Assembly (NCBI GenBank): GCA_037783415.1
Contig: JAZGTN010000042.1
Location: 1,728,001-1,792,000 of the forward strand
Reading direction: 5' to 3'
Origin: Leptasterias polaris
Taxonomy: Eukaryota; Echinodermata; Asteroidea; Forcipulatida; Asteriidae
Length of the DNA: 64,000 nt
In this document: positions 36,701-49,699 of the stretch, in pieces
Layout: every line of letters begins with the position of its first letter
How positions within the stretch are numbered: the stretch's first letter is position 1
Made by a program: the position numbers and the translations under genes
The notes under the pieces: model-generated
The model's input: the letters and a program-made list of their open reading frames with translations, nothing else
What the model was told of the DNA's origin: nothing
Databases searched by the model: none

Positions 36701-38340
36701 ACTATTGTATGAAGCTCCATATTGATTTCGACCCAGGCAAAGAACTTGTTATCGGTGAAGAACGAAATCGGGTGTATAAAATCTACAGTGAAAATCACTT
36801 CAGAAACACCGATCAAGTTTCTTTCCAACTATAGGCCTACATAACGGGCTTGTTCAGTTTTTATCTAACAATCTCAGACCCCCCTCAACATGTTCACACA
36901 AACAAAACAATGAGCAAGTGGGACATCCCCCTCCCCTCGCTTAATAACAATCGATGAGAAAAATCCACTATCGTTGCCTACAACTTAAGTACTCGAATAT
37001 TTCATCATTTTGATACAAAGTCAGTAATTATAAACATTATTATTTAGATTATATCCGAAATTCACGAGGCCTGCTGCATGGGAATCCAAGGAGCCCAGTG
37101 GAAAAAATTATTTTACATCTATACAGGTTTTTTAAAATTATTATTTTAAGTAAGATACGATTTTAGATTGTAAGTACACAAGCTGAACTTGCTTCCTAGT
37201 CTCTATTCTGATGCGGCTCAATTCCCATTTCAAAGTTTCAATAATTCTTTTAGTTTTCATTTATAGGCCACAAACATGCTTGCAAGCCACTTATTAAATA
37301 TTGATCGACATGGCACAATCTTTCCTTACCAATCTTTCTCGAGGGGCATCTTTCTGACCAATCATTTAATGCAAAATACATTTTAATTAATTGGATGATA
37401 TACTGAAACAACTTCAGCAAGGCTCTCTCGGAACATGAGGGCGCTCTAACCAAAAATGCACAACATACATCAGTAGCAGACTAAAAGAAGAAGGGAGTAG
37501 GTCACTACAAGTGGCAAAACTTTGATGTGGCTTAATCATAAAAAAAACATTATATTAAATTATACATACCAGTAGACTTACATTTATGAATATTATTTAT
37601 CTTTTTAAGTTCTTATGGCCGAAAGTGAAAAAGCCACTGGTTTAACCCAGTCGAAGAAATGCTAGTCTGCAGACAGAACTGCCGGCCAAGACTGGTGGGG
37701 GAAAAAACGTTGATGTACTTATATGTTCACTCCTCAAAAGTTGAGATGGTTTCTGGAAAGCTTAGGGCCTAATGAAAGGGGAGGTAATGCATGTACAGTG
37801 CACAATAAATACCATTACCATAGCTCCTTCTTTTGGGGTTAATTAAGGCAAGAGCCGTAACCACGCTACCTCCGACACCAAATGCTTACAGAATAGCCAC
37901 AGAGCCTGGCCTTCCAGCAGGCACAGTTTGTACAAGCTAAAAACATAACATCTTACACTTTATGGAGATTGCAAACTAGGATTATTGTAAATTTTATGAC
38001 GTGAAGAGGGCTTATCTCAAGTCTTGTTTAATAAGCTTTTATTATCAATTCTGGATTTCATGCGGTAAGTAATATATTAATAGACAACGTCAAATTTCTC
38101 ATTTGACCAGTGACATATGCCTGTCAGAAAATGCCCTGGAATACACACAGTCACTTGTTTTGAGTGTGCGTGTGTGTATGGTTTTGTTTTTTGTTTTGTA
38201 AACAAAGCGTTATAATGTAGTCTACACGTTTATTTGGGTTGGACACGTGAAGAAGAAGTTACTTGTAAGATGGTTGCAGTGACCTACTCCATTTGTTATA
38301 GTAGTCAGTATCCCGTGACTGGGGTTTTGGGACGAAACAC
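33800..38340. other. non-coding, no feature seen
   Basis: AT-rich, with no array, bounded element or exon recognised. Near 37725-37770 a GTTGAGATGGTTTCTGG word resembles part of the SINE at 56339-56551. Confidence 0.45.
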
Positions 38341-38342
38341 GC

Positions 38343-38392
38343 GGTATTCAATGAATCAACACGCAATGAATCAACACGCAATGAATCAACAG
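38343..38392 (+). repeat. 15-bp tandem repeat, three copies
   Basis: Three copies of AATGAATCAACACGC, the last one incomplete. Confidence 0.85.
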
Positions 38393-38744
38393 TCTTGCAC
38401 TTCAGATTGATGTGTAGTTGATGCTCTAGAATGTATACCGAGACCAGTGACATTATAAAATAAAACAACTGCAGCTGGTGGCCCAAACTAACACAAAACG
38501 CATCCGTGTTAAAGCGTGCTCAAAGAGAATCGATTTGAAATTATTTAAATGTTTGATAAGGACACGCAAAGATTGTGAGATTTTTGTTTTGCCGACAAAC
38601 AGAAGTTCCTTTGGTGTATTGTCTTCAATGTTAATGCCCAATTTATAATGTATGCAAACAGGAATTGTCCAACAAGTTGTGACTGGTAATTGGGGTTGCG
38701 CAAACTGCGAGCAACCTGTCAAAATGACTATGGGCCTGATGTAC

Positions 38745-39030
38745 AAGCCACCTGAACACAAACGACACCTGAACGTAACAGCCATGCAAGCCACTTGCAA
38801 ATACAAGCCATTTCATTTACATATTATCATAAAACTTCAAAAGCCACTTTAACAAAGCACCTGCACACAAGCCGTTTATACATCATTATAAATTACCTAC
38901 TACCTAGTGTGCACATTCAAGCCACACACATGCCTACACGCCGTTTGAACACACAAGCCACTTATGCTTAAACGCCATTTGCGCATGCAAGCCACTTGTA
39001 CACAGAAGCCACTTCTGCATACAAGCCACT
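38745..39030 (+). repeat. degenerate ACAAGCCACTT repeat
   Basis: About a dozen ACAAGCCACTT-like words spaced 15-35 bp apart over 285 bp, with CACCTGCACA-like linkers. A decayed tandem array. Confidence 0.7.
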
Positions 39031-39596
39031 TTTAAATAATGTCAAATAATTTTTTTACAACAAAGCTGTAAATGTATGTAAACTATCATACATCCACCGC
39101 ACCATAATGAGCTTTGGATTTTCCCATCCAAAATGCACAGGCCAAGTGCCTAGCACAATTAAACCAATCACATTATTAGTTACAACTGGATCGAATTGCT
39201 GCACTGCCCATAATATTAATAACAGTGCCTTTACTACGACCCACCTCCCACAAAGCCAGCAACTAAACGGAGCTAACACTATAATGTGAAAATCGGGAAT
39301 GGGGAGAAGCAATTCAGAAGGAACTTATCGGTGAATAACAAATTATTCCACATTTCAAATGTAACCATGTTTCTTTAACTCATTAAAAAACTTTAAGAAT
39401 CCACGATTCTCATATCGAAACGAGGCTAGTCTGTTTATAAACCCTTCCAGCCTCAGTCTGGTTTGTGGGAAGTAGAAAATGGCTGCATCATAACAAAGTA
39501 AATTTCACTTTTGCGTGTTTACGGTTTGCCCCGATACAGTTAAGCACATCGAACTTAACAACCGTCAACTCTAAAACGGTTGTATTTGCTGATTAA

Positions 39597-39984
39597 AGGT
39601 GCTGCATACGTTTGGTAATTGGAGCCTACTGATTGTGTTAATCCTATATAAATGTAGGTACATACAATAAAACTAACCTGTGAAAATTTCACTTCAAAAG
39701 GTGTTCGCGTTTTTGAGATATCACCGAAAAACCGGAGCGAATATTTCCACGCAGGAAGAATATTCCCCATAGGAATACACAGTCTGAGAAGCGTTTCTGA
39801 CAGAAACGCTTCTCAGATTCAAATTTTTGGGAATAAAAAGTGATATATTTTTCCATAACCGTAGTACTTCGAAGTTAAAAGTTTCTCAACATTCATTATA
39901 CTACCCAAAGCTGCTGTTCTTCTTACAAAGTAAGTTGTTATTGCCATTAATTTTCAGAGTCATTACCAAACGTGTACTGTGCAT
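39597..39984. mobile_element. TTAA-flanked MITE with perfect central hairpin, copy 3
   Basis: A 388-bp copy starting AGGTGCTGCATACGTTTGG and ending CCAAACGTGTACTGTGCAT, with TTAA at 39593-39596 and 39985-39988. At its centre TCTGAGAAGCGTTTCTG (39783-39799) is followed by one A and its exact inverse (39801-39817): a 17-bp perfect hairpin with a 1-base loop. The arm differs from copies 1 and 2. Confidence 0.85.
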
Positions 39985-39989
39985 TTAAG

Positions 39990-42900
39990 TACTAATTATT
40001 AACATACCGTCTCCACAGGCTAATCAAAGCATAAAGATATCTCCACTTGCCTTAAACATTATATTTCAATTTCCTAATTCCATGAGCCTTTTCGGAAACT
40101 TTACAGGTAACTTATCGCCTTGTGTTTAAATGAGAATACAAATGCGAAATTCTATTTGACGTTCACCAACGCAGTGAAACAACAAATTGAAGTGGATTCT
40201 ATCTTATTGAACATTTAAGACATCATGGAAAATAATGTTCAAAGCTTGGTTTTTGGTACAAAATGTATAGACAAAATATTGAATACCGGTACCACTGTGT
40301 GAACTTTCTCAATAACTTACTCCACACCGATTATAATTACAAAACGTCTCATAAATCCAGACCCGCTTTTGATCACTTCTACCCGGCCACCCTATCTCAG
40401 ACAAACAAGTGTATCCTTAACATCAACAAAGTTATACAAAATTTGATCTACTTAGTTTGTACAAATTGCAAGTTCTGAAAAATTTTCTCAAATTTTTTGA
40501 AAATGGCAAGAAAACCAACTGGCTACAGGAATATCCAATACACTGCATTTTTGTCCAAGATAACCACATAGGATAGCATACATACAGAATAGAACTAGTA
40601 CTTGTAAGTTTGGAAACAACTTTATTTTTGTGTATTAAAAAAGAAGAAATCATACAAAATATTAAAAAAATCATGTACTGGGCTGGTTAACTAAATAAAG
40701 GTAGAATTTACCAGTTATCGTTTGTGCACACTTGGCTAGTTTGGGAAGAACACTATAATGTTTGTGTGTATCAATGTAAACGAGGATCGCATTGTAAACC
40801 ACGACTCGTAACGGAACGCAAAACAGCTTCGTTTCCTTCTGGGTTTTGTTTTGTATTTTACACTCCGCGATTTCACCGAGACCATTTACCCCGATATCGA
40901 TCTACGTTTGTCTGTCCGTCTGTAATATCACATCCACTACGTTACACACTGCGAGAGGTTGATCAGAGACAGGGAATAAAGTTACAACCCGCAGAAAACG
41001 GATAATGCATAATAAAAATAACATAGTTATCTTTACCTTAATTTCGTACACAGATATCATTCTACTGACCTTATCTTCCGAATAACATGATTGAAAATCC
41101 ATAGATCGCGATGGAGAAAATCATCCAAAATGTTGAACTCTCCGAGCGAGACTAACTCGTTGTGCAGTGATACCATAAAGTTCTCATACACAACCCCGCG
41201 TATGGAAACTAGAGGAGGTCCAATTCCACGGCCCGGGGCAATCTACAATATCGTTATATATTCCACTGGTTTACTTTGAGATACCAAACAAGGCTGGGAT
41301 AAAGTTTCCTCCGTATGTCTAGGCCTATCCTGAGGTGTCCGTTTCCGAAGCAGTGGTTGGCCGAATGGATTGATTGAGGCAATAACTGCAATACGTACAG
41401 CCCGGCCCGAGAACACACTCAAGACTGCATCTTGACAGTGACTCGCAGCGTGTTTTAAGCGTCGTCCCGGCGGGGTCCAGCCCCTTGCCGTCCCCCGTTG
41501 CTCCTTGACCTGTAGGGGTCGCGCTCGCAATACGATTGTGGAATTGAAGTGATGAATTCCAACTCCCACTGGTAGTTACAATTACCGCTCGGCTTTTGTA
41601 TTATTGCCTCATTAAAAAAAGAAACACTTCTCCAATCGGTGTCATGTAGGCCTATTTAGCTACTTTTGTTCATGATTATGAACCAATGAAACTTTAGGTG
41701 TTCCTCATACCTAATATAAATAATGTATCAAACCTAGACAGTGACGTAGTTAGTCTGAATCACTGTCCACAGTAGTATTTTTCGTTATCGTGCTTGACTA
41801 CAGAATTATCTGGCTTCTTCCTAGTTTTTAAACAGAAACAAACCAAAAGCAAACGCCGTTTCAATGAAATTGTGGACCCCCCCCCAAACACCAACGACCG
41901 AATTTGAGAACTAGACAAATCCAGATCTTCCACCGATGAAGCATTTATGAGTTACAGTCCGATTATCAGACTAAATAATTCAACCCCGGGGCTCGAACAC
42001 CAGCGTTCTCCAGATACCCCTGGAAATTATTGCAAGAGTTTCGGAGAAAACATAAATCAAACAATGGTGGATGGGTCTGGGAACGAGCTACAAATCAAGA
42101 TCGTGGTATGGGGTTGATCCCTGTAGTAAATCATTCCCTTTGTTATTAGGGAAGAGCTAAAATACAAATTGTACCATCTCTTTGACTATTATATACGTAA
42201 ACTATAATCTAACTAACTCTAAACTGTTTTCAATCATCTTTCAAGAAACAGTGTATTGCTTTGACTGTCACACGTGGACGTGAATCCAATAAGGCAACGG
42301 CGCTATGTTTCTCTCAGGTGAAACATAGTATGGGATGGGCTTACATGATATTTAACTATCATCCAATCACAACAGCATATCAGACACACGTGCAATTATA
42401 GTCTGATACCGTTGTGATGCGAATGTAACTCTCCAAAATGCTGAGCAAAGTCTGAGCACGGTCTCCTATGAGGACGATTATCTTAACATGCAAGCGACTG
42501 ACGACCATATCGGCAATGCAAAAGCAAGCTCTCACATAAACAGTGTACACAAATTACATACACCAAGAAAAACATTATATGTAGCCCTACGTTATGATAA
42601 TACACAATGTGTTTACATGGAACACACATCATTCACCCTGGAAAAGCTACACAGAGTTGATCGGCAGAAAGTGCTTACAAACAAAAATAATAATCAATTT
42701 AGAAATAAAAACAGCTAAACAGCTGTCGTCAGGAGGCCAGTTAAACTATGAATAAAAAACACATAGTCGCTGGTTTCCTGTCGCGAAGATGCTTAGTACA
42801 TGTCCCTGATAAGCATCGCTGTGGCACTGACCCTCAATGTAACGTCAGAAACAGTAAAGTGGAATAAATACAAATATTTGGGAATATCATATAAACCTGA

Positions 42901-43720
42901 TACTGTACAGCTTCTCAACCGTGCGCTACTTGTTCATGGTCAATTACACAGCCATACCCCCGGCCAGTGGGGAATGCCACCTCAGGTCGCACAATACAAA
43001 CGGCATCGCTACATCGCCACAGCTTGCGACTCTGGGAAAACCTATATGGAAAACATTTCCGTCGATTGTAATTCTTCTATTTAGGTGCTTCTAAAATTCG
43101 TTCAGCTTTGAGGGATTTGATGTTGCGCAGTGATCGTAATACTTACATTATACTAATAATTATGAAGTCTAGAGGTCAACAAAATAAATTAAATAAGTCA
43201 TTTCTTATGGAAGCGGTGTAAGATTAAAATCTCGGTCCAATAGTATTAAATATAGGACAGCAATATACAGTACGAAATATTGTTTCAAAAGTAAACACAG
43301 ATCACATGAGATTATCTGGTGTTGGAGAAATGGAAAAAAATCGGGTTTGTTTAAAAATATTAAAGGTTAAAATAAAAACCCACATTTTACATTAGCTTGA
43401 AAACAAATAAACAAACCCTAAACTGAAATCGCAATCGCCACACATTTTCAAAACCATTGGTTATGTTACAAAATGTTGTTAAAATGTCACGCATTATTGG
43501 ATCATAGAGGAAGGTTCATGGATGTATGACATAGGAATCGACTTCTCAGGAAAACAAAATCTGTGAAGAACAGAATCTTAAATAGGTAAAGTACATGCCC
43601 ACTAATCCTGCTTTAAGGGGTCATAGGTCAAAGGTTACCCTGAATAAAATGTAGACTTCTTTGAGTTGATACAATTACAGCACACCTTAGAGAGTATAGT
43701 CGACCGAAAGGTCATAAATT
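39990..43720. other. non-coding; GC-rich patch at 41331-41570
   Basis: Mostly featureless. The 41331-41570 patch is GC-rich, with two overlapping open minus-strand frames, one Cys-rich (see rejected items). No bounded element recognised. Confidence 0.45.
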
Positions 43721-43725
43721 ACACA

Positions 43726-43847
43726 TCAGTCACTGGCAGGAAACACTCCTTCCACATCCGTTGGGTCAAAAGGTGAGGGGTCAGAGAGCACAGCATCCTC
43801 TACAAGGTCACACTCTTGTACGCTCCAGTGAACCCGGCGTGAATTAC
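43726..43847 (-). CDS. candidate terminal exon, 39 codons plus stop
   Basis: The minus strand has an acceptor CTGTTTAATTGCAG, two bases of a split codon, 39 codons and TGA. The peptide starts NSRRVHWSVQECDLVEDAVL and ends in an acidic, Pro-containing tail (PFDPTDVEGVFPASD), a plausible cytoplasmic C-terminus. RVHW fits the RVx[FW] pattern of PP1-docking motifs, but so short a match means little alone. The previous exon must leave one base. The plus strand is also open but Ser/Thr-rich without splice context. No family recognised. Confidence 0.45.
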
Positions 43848-44352
43848 CTGCAATTAAACAGTAACATTAAATTTATAATCCGATTCCTTTTCTCTGTTTA
43901 GAGAAAACAGACAGAAGACAAAAAGGCAAGAAAATATACAAAATTGAAATAAGGAAGACTAAATGTACTCAGATTGGAGTCTGATGAACTAGCAATACGT
44001 ATGGAATGGGGGTCAATATCCCTATCACAATAATACCCAAAGATCATTCTTGGTAATAATATAACTATAATGGACTCATTTGATCACAGATAAGTTATAA
44101 AACAATGTGGGCCTTTAAAAGAGAAAAACGAACTAATACAATATCGGTATGGTGTTTAGGTTGTGAAGACCACACCAGACAACATGATATAATCACACAA
44201 CCAGCAATGGAGGAAGAAACAACCAAAGCATCATTTACATAGCGTGTTAATTAAATCTAGCGAAGATATCACAATAACACAAACTCATCAATGGTTGATT
44301 TCTTAACAGGTTTCTCGACTGGAGAAGCAGGCAATCGGCAGCAATGATACAC

Positions 44353-44544
44353 GGGCCCAATTTCACAGAGCTGCTTAAGCAGAAAATATTGCTTACCAAT
44401 TTCCAGCAGAAATGAGCAGGACACTCCAGTCACAGATGGTACATGTGACCATTGTATTTTGGCTGGTAACTTTATTCTGGTAAGCATTGTTGTTGTGCTC
44501 AACTGTACTCTTTGTGACTAAGCATCAGCTCTGTGAAATCCCTG
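44353..44544. mobile_element. GGGCCCAATTTCA-family MITE, best copy
   Basis: Starts GGGCCCAATTTCACAGAGCT and ends in the inverse (AGCTCTGTGAAATCCC). The interior contains the family core: GCTTAAGCAGAAAATATTGC, an AGCAGAAATGAGCAGGA block, a CAGTCACA block, then TGGCTGGTAACTTTATTCTG. No coding capacity. Other members: 13225-13362, 56552-56745, 59458-59650 and truncated ends at 56289-56338 and 61746-61791. Confidence 0.85.
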
Positions 44545-45106
44545 CTCAATACGATTCACCTCAATATACCCTTCTTAAATCGTGTCAAATTTAGGGCAGT
44601 GTCACATTGTAGTGATTCATTAAACCTATGATTAAACTGTATCCTCTTGAGATTTTGATTCATGTGTAACAAATGGAGACGGCAATTAACACCCGTTGGA
44701 CATTCCACAATGGCACCGATCAAACACTAATTTCAATAATGTTATGGTTACAGTAAATCACCACATTGTGACACATGGGGAAGCTGGTAATCAAATGAGC
44801 TTCAAAACACACATTGGTCTTCCAAGACAAAAATGTGCAGAATATATCAAAAATATAGTGCAATGCCCGACATGCTCTTTGAATATAATTATTAACAAAC
44901 AAAATAGTAATTAATACATTTATATGTATTAATGAATGATAAGTCAAGCTCACAAAGGGCAGCTTCACAGATTTTGACATTGCAGAGATTGCAAGAAGGC
45001 GAAACTATAGTCTCAATTCTTTATGACAGGGTCATCCAAAGCTCACTTTCTTTAAAGTAGAAAATAGAATTAGCTGTTGCAAACTGCTTACCAACCAAAA
45101 CGACAT

Positions 45107-45180
45107 GTGGTATAAATGCAAAAAATAAGTTAGTGGCCTGACGTTTCGACCCTAGCAGAGTCTTTCTCGAGTCTTTCTTT
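45107..45180. repeat. CCTGACGTTTCGACCCTAG repeat, partial copy
   Basis: Shares GTGGTATAAATGCAAAAA, a GTTAGTGGC link and CTGACGTTTCGACCCTAG with the palindromic element at 53105-53213. Followed by CAGAGTCTTTCTCGAGTC. Probably one end of a larger dispersed element. Confidence 0.65.
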
Positions 45181-46125
45181 AAAGTAAAGAGCAGTTTCTT
45201 TTAAGATGTTCACATTGAAGAGATTGTTTAAGCCCTGCAATGTCAATGCATTCCATATCGCACTGTGCATCATCAATATTTTGAAAGTTAGCACATCTTC
45301 AAAACCACTCACCAAACTCCTCAAAAACACTTTTGAAAATTACAAACATCCTCTGAAAAAAACTGTCTGAATTATATTTGATAACCGACGGTGCAGCAAT
45401 GTAATATAAAACACCCCAGGACTTTGGAGGACATCAATCATTCCTTTCCCCTAGTTCTTAACAAACACACAAATCAAGCTTTGAAATTATTACAGATTAC
45501 ATCCTTCGTGATGAACATGACGAACGATGACTTGATTTATGTCAAAGATGTTGTAAACAATTTCGTTTCATATACTGCGATTTAGCAGATCGAAAAGTCT
45601 ATCAACATAAATAAAAAACCAATACAAAATATAGGGCAAATACTGAATGAAAACATTGATACAAAATCATACAACCATTTTCATTTCTGTTTTTCATGAG
45701 CACCTATTGAACCATTTCACGACGCGCAGCGCACTTTATACGCGCGCATATCCAAGCCCCACCATTATGGGAGTCGTATGAATAAAAAAGGTACACAAAG
45801 GAATTGACTTCCAAAATGGCGGAAATGGTAGCCGCGCATTGTGCAAGGTGTCAATAATATACAGAATTTAACATTTTGGAAGTTTCCTTTAAATACATAT
45901 TTCTTGTCATGGAAAGTAGGACATTTTAGTACAGCTAATATAAAAAGCTGTACATACCACAACGTAAACAGAACACGAAACACAATACGCACGTACCGTG
46001 TACAGCGAATTAGAGGCATTTTCTCCTGTCACAATCCGTTATTCCAGAAAGATTTATGGTCTCCAAATCATACATAATTTCACGACGATATTGTTTGATT
46101 TCTTTCATCATTTGCAACTAGTTAC

Positions 46126-46188
46126 CTCATTCCCATATCCCTGGTGCTGCGATACGTCTGTCATGTTACTCCCTGCTGGGACCGCAAC
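46126..46188 (-). CDS. candidate 63-nt internal exon
   Basis: Between an AG (TGACAATGTAG) and a GTAACT donor the minus strand holds 21 whole codons, VAVPAGSNMTDVSQHQGYGN followed by E. It is in phase 0 at both ends and has no upstream pyrimidine tract of note. Alternatively AACATGA could be a start codon with 13 codons to the donor. The phase 0 start fits the end of the candidate exon at 55267-55472; the phase 0 end does not fit the exon at 43726-43847, so another exon would lie between. Weak, short call. Confidence 0.25.
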
Positions 46189-46429
46189 CTACATTGTCAC
46201 ATCTCTCAAGTGAATCAATTAAATAAATGCCTTTTGAAAAGCAAGACCATGGGAGGGATCCATCGGAACCGTAAGAAATGCTTTTGTTCACTTCTCCATC
46301 CCTCACAGGTGGTTCTGAATGCGTGTTTTATGTCCCTTTCTAATTTTTACTACTACTGGAACGGTTGGGATCGTCAGTGAAATTCAAAACTTGCGACAAG
46401 AAAGAAAAGAGATACCAGTACTGTGAAAT

Positions 46430-47470
46430 CAATGAGGTGCTATCTAGCAAATACCCACCAGGTGATTTGTATCGTGGTATCAAGGGAGGTTCTATATATG
46501 ATGTACTCTATCAAGAAGTGTAATGTGATACCAATGATTTGCTATCAATGAGGTGATATCGCTAACTAAGTATCAAAAAGTACACATGAAAGAGCTGATG
46601 AAATGATATCAATGAGGTGCTATCAATGAAGCAATGACAATGATGTGCTATCATTGAGGTGTTCAATAAGACGATATCAATACATTGGTTTCAATGAGGA
46701 GCACTGAGATCAATGAGGTGCCATCAATGAGGTGCTATCAATGAGGTGCTATCATTGAGGTGCTATCATTGATATACTACCAATGAGGCGATATAGATAA
46801 ATTGTTTCACTGTGGAGATACCACTGAGATCAATGAGGTGGTATAGTTGAGATACTAATGATGCGATATAGATAAATTGTTTCACTGTGGAGATACCACT
46901 GAGATCAATGAGGTGGTATAGTTGAGATACTAATGATGCGATATAGATTGTTTCACTGTGGAGGTACCACTGAGATCAATGAGGCAGTATCAATGAGGTG
47001 CTATCAACATAGGTGATATCAACAAATTGTTTCTGAGTAAAAATTCCACGGAGACCAATGAGGTGCTCATTGAGGTTCAAGTATTGAGATCAATGAGGCA
47101 GTATCAATGAGGTGCTATCAACATAGGTGATATCAACAAATTGTTTCTGAGTAAAAATTCCACGGAGACCAATGAGGTGCTCATTGAGGTTCAAGTATTG
47201 AGGTGCTACCTGTTTCAATGCAGTGCTCTAAATGGGGTTGTACAATGAGGTGAGGTATTAATAGCGGGTACCAATGATACGTGACACTCATGGTTGGTGC
47301 ACATTGCATCGGAACATCATCTTATATGCCTAAGGGCACATACTCGGGAGAGTCCATGCTACTGCTGCAGCAGAGGTGATATGAACGAGTTCATATCATT
47401 GAGGTGGTAGCAATAAGGTGATATCAATGAAATAATACCATCGAGGTGACAACAACATAGTGAAACCATA
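46430..47470 (+). repeat. 1-kb degenerate satellite, ATCAATGAGGTGCT-type
   Basis: Roughly 14-bp motifs (TATCAATGAGGTGC and variants such as GTATAGTTGAGATACTAATG) fill about 1 kb. Larger blocks are duplicated within it: a unit of about 75 bp (GATATAGATAAATTGTTTCA...) occurs twice in tandem near 46790-46940, with a partial third copy. A unit of about 115 bp (GAGATCAATGAGGCAGTATC...) occurs at about 46972 and 47086. No coding frame. Confidence 0.85.
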
Positions 47471-47479
47471 CAATGAGAG

Positions 47480-49260
47480 TACCATTCGTAAAGTGAAGTA
47501 CACGAACACATACATAACATTAGATATATTGCACAAAATGTGTATTGTTTCAAATGCAAAGATCGCTATTTTAGAACCATTTATCAAGCACAGCAAAAAA
47601 TAAGTCAACTTTTCAAGATAATCTCCAATACCCCAAAGTGGAACTCAAACGAGAAAATAATTCTGGAGAGGTTAATATGCAGTAAACCGAATGAACATTC
47701 GATACCTTCACCTTGCCGGTGTCAGTCACCTCCAATCAGACTGCAACATAAACACTCTTATATTCTACAATACATTGGAATATTAATTCAACAACTGTAG
47801 AAATTTGGGCACAGCACCGGGCCAATTACCGCCGTCCCGGGAGGCACACTGACCGCTAAAAAGTCACAAACATTCCTCCTGGGCCCAGTGATGTCTTCAT
47901 ATTTGCAGACACAAATATGTACAGTTTAAGAACTGCATGTACCTGGTACTTTGTGGTATTTGGTAATAAGTTTAACAAATGGGTAACTCTGTAGGAAACA
48001 ATGGGTTTTCAGAAAGATTCTAACTAACTCGACCCATCCTTCCCAAATTACAAGTTCCTTACACTTTTTGAAGGCATGATACTCGATTGAAAATAATTTT
48101 TAAAAGTCAATACACTTGCCATCAGTACAAGTTTTCCTGTGCTTCATTTTCTTTCTAAATCTAAAAAACAAGCACACTCATGTACATGAATGTGCACAAA
48201 ACACCTTTAATAATTCTGTGCTTTGTTGAGAATACGACTTCCTCTTCTAAAAAAAAATAATAAAAAAAATAAATATCATATTGACTTCTAATTTCATTTC
48301 ATGGAAAAAATGCACATTATCTTCTTGAATGTACAGAATCTGTAGGATTGATGAACCTCGACCGTTGGGGTTGACTTGTTTGTGACGGAATTTCCCAAAA
48401 AAGTACAAAGTACACTGGTGTATAGCTCAGGCACTGGACAACAATTTGCCAAATCACTTTAGCACACGTTTAAAATTGCACATTGGCTTTCCATATCACA
48501 TCAATACTACCTATGTGTGGTCTTGTACCCAGAGCCCCAAAATAACCCCCAAGGATGTGTACATTGGCTTAGCATATTATCATGTGCATGTACACAGAGC
48601 TAGCTTCATGGCACTTCCCCAGTTCCGCTTATAATCTTAGCTCTGGGCCAGGAAACCCACTGTTGTTTGTGTAAAAGCAATCACCGGCAGTAAACACACT
48701 TTTCTAGGGGATTCGATTTGATACCGGGACTCGGGGATGTTTGTAGAAGTTGGTTCATACCAGTAAATTGATTTGTCATATGGGGCTTGGTTTGGGGAAG
48801 TCAGAACTTGGATTGGGTCATTACCAAAGGAGAACAAAATGCAACTTTAAATAATTATTTAAGTATTAAATTTAAACAAAATCCAATGTTAATTAATTAG
48901 TGATATTTCAACTTGCAACTGACTGTCCCATTAATACAATGGCATTGTAAAGTAATCTGTACTCTTCTCCCCGAATTAATAATATCCAATCTCCAATTAT
49001 CCTACAGACAATCCAACCACATCACGTACAATTATGTTTGCAAGAGCTGCCAATATTTGCATCATGCAAATAGAGAGATTTTGTAAAACAATCCGGGAGT
49101 TAACAAAAAATTGCATTTAATTGAATAGGGACAAAGTTTCCATAATCAGCAAGATTTCAAAATGTGTTCATCAAAACATGGGAAGATTGGTTTATTTTCA
49201 GGGAACTGTCTGCAGAATCAGGGAGAGTTGGCAGCTATGGTATGGGAAGGACATGGTGAA
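47480..49260. other. non-coding
   Basis: Open frames of 60-86 codons exist on both strands. The minus-strand one at 48637-48837 shares a GGTATGAACCAACTT word with 8.2 kb and is likely a repeat. No exon supported. Confidence 0.45.
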
Positions 49261-49269
49261 GGTGAAGGT

Positions 49270-49288
49270 GGGGGGGGGGGGGGGGGGG
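49270..49288 (+). repeat. 19-base poly-G tract
   Basis: Run of G, then T, then six more Gs. A 15-base C run lies 380 bp away at 49671-49685. Confidence 0.95.
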
Positions 49289-49699
49289 TGGGGGGAGGTG
49301 ACCAAAGGGAGTGGTATCAGATACTCCATTACAATACATGGAAACCAAAGTACCATTCCACTCAACATTTTGCACATCATGAAAATGCAACTACCATGGT
49401 ATACATGATGTACATGTGTATATCATAATCGTGTTTTATAAGTTGTCTACAAAGAGGCTCGAAAGCAAATCTACACAAAGCACGATAACATAATATAATA
49501 GTCCCTTCTGGGTTTTTTCATGTTGGTTCTTCTTTTCCATGAGGAAGAAACATTCCCCTCTTAAACAAACTTCAAACGGCACATTTCGAGAATAACAACA
49601 TGAACTTTCAGTGTTATGAATTACTCTAAAGCATTGTGTGTTACTTCAGGAGCTAGTGTCTGGGCTCCAACCCCCCCCCCCCCCCACCCCTTCCACCAA

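Noticed and set aside
41243..41570. GC-rich patch with overlapping minus frames, one Cys-rich (RCESLSRCSLECVLGPGC)
   Set aside because: Two frames compete, with no start codon, signal peptide or clear splice pair; too ambiguous to annotate.
44269..44352. minus-strand frame with PASPVEKPVKKSTIDEFVLL after a pyrimidine-rich acceptor
   Set aside because: Only about 17 codons long and directly abutting a MITE end; cannot be separated from chance.
48637..48837. minus-strand 66-codon frame
   Set aside because: Shares a GGTATGAACCAACTT word with 8.2 kb and has no splice context; more likely a diverged repeat.
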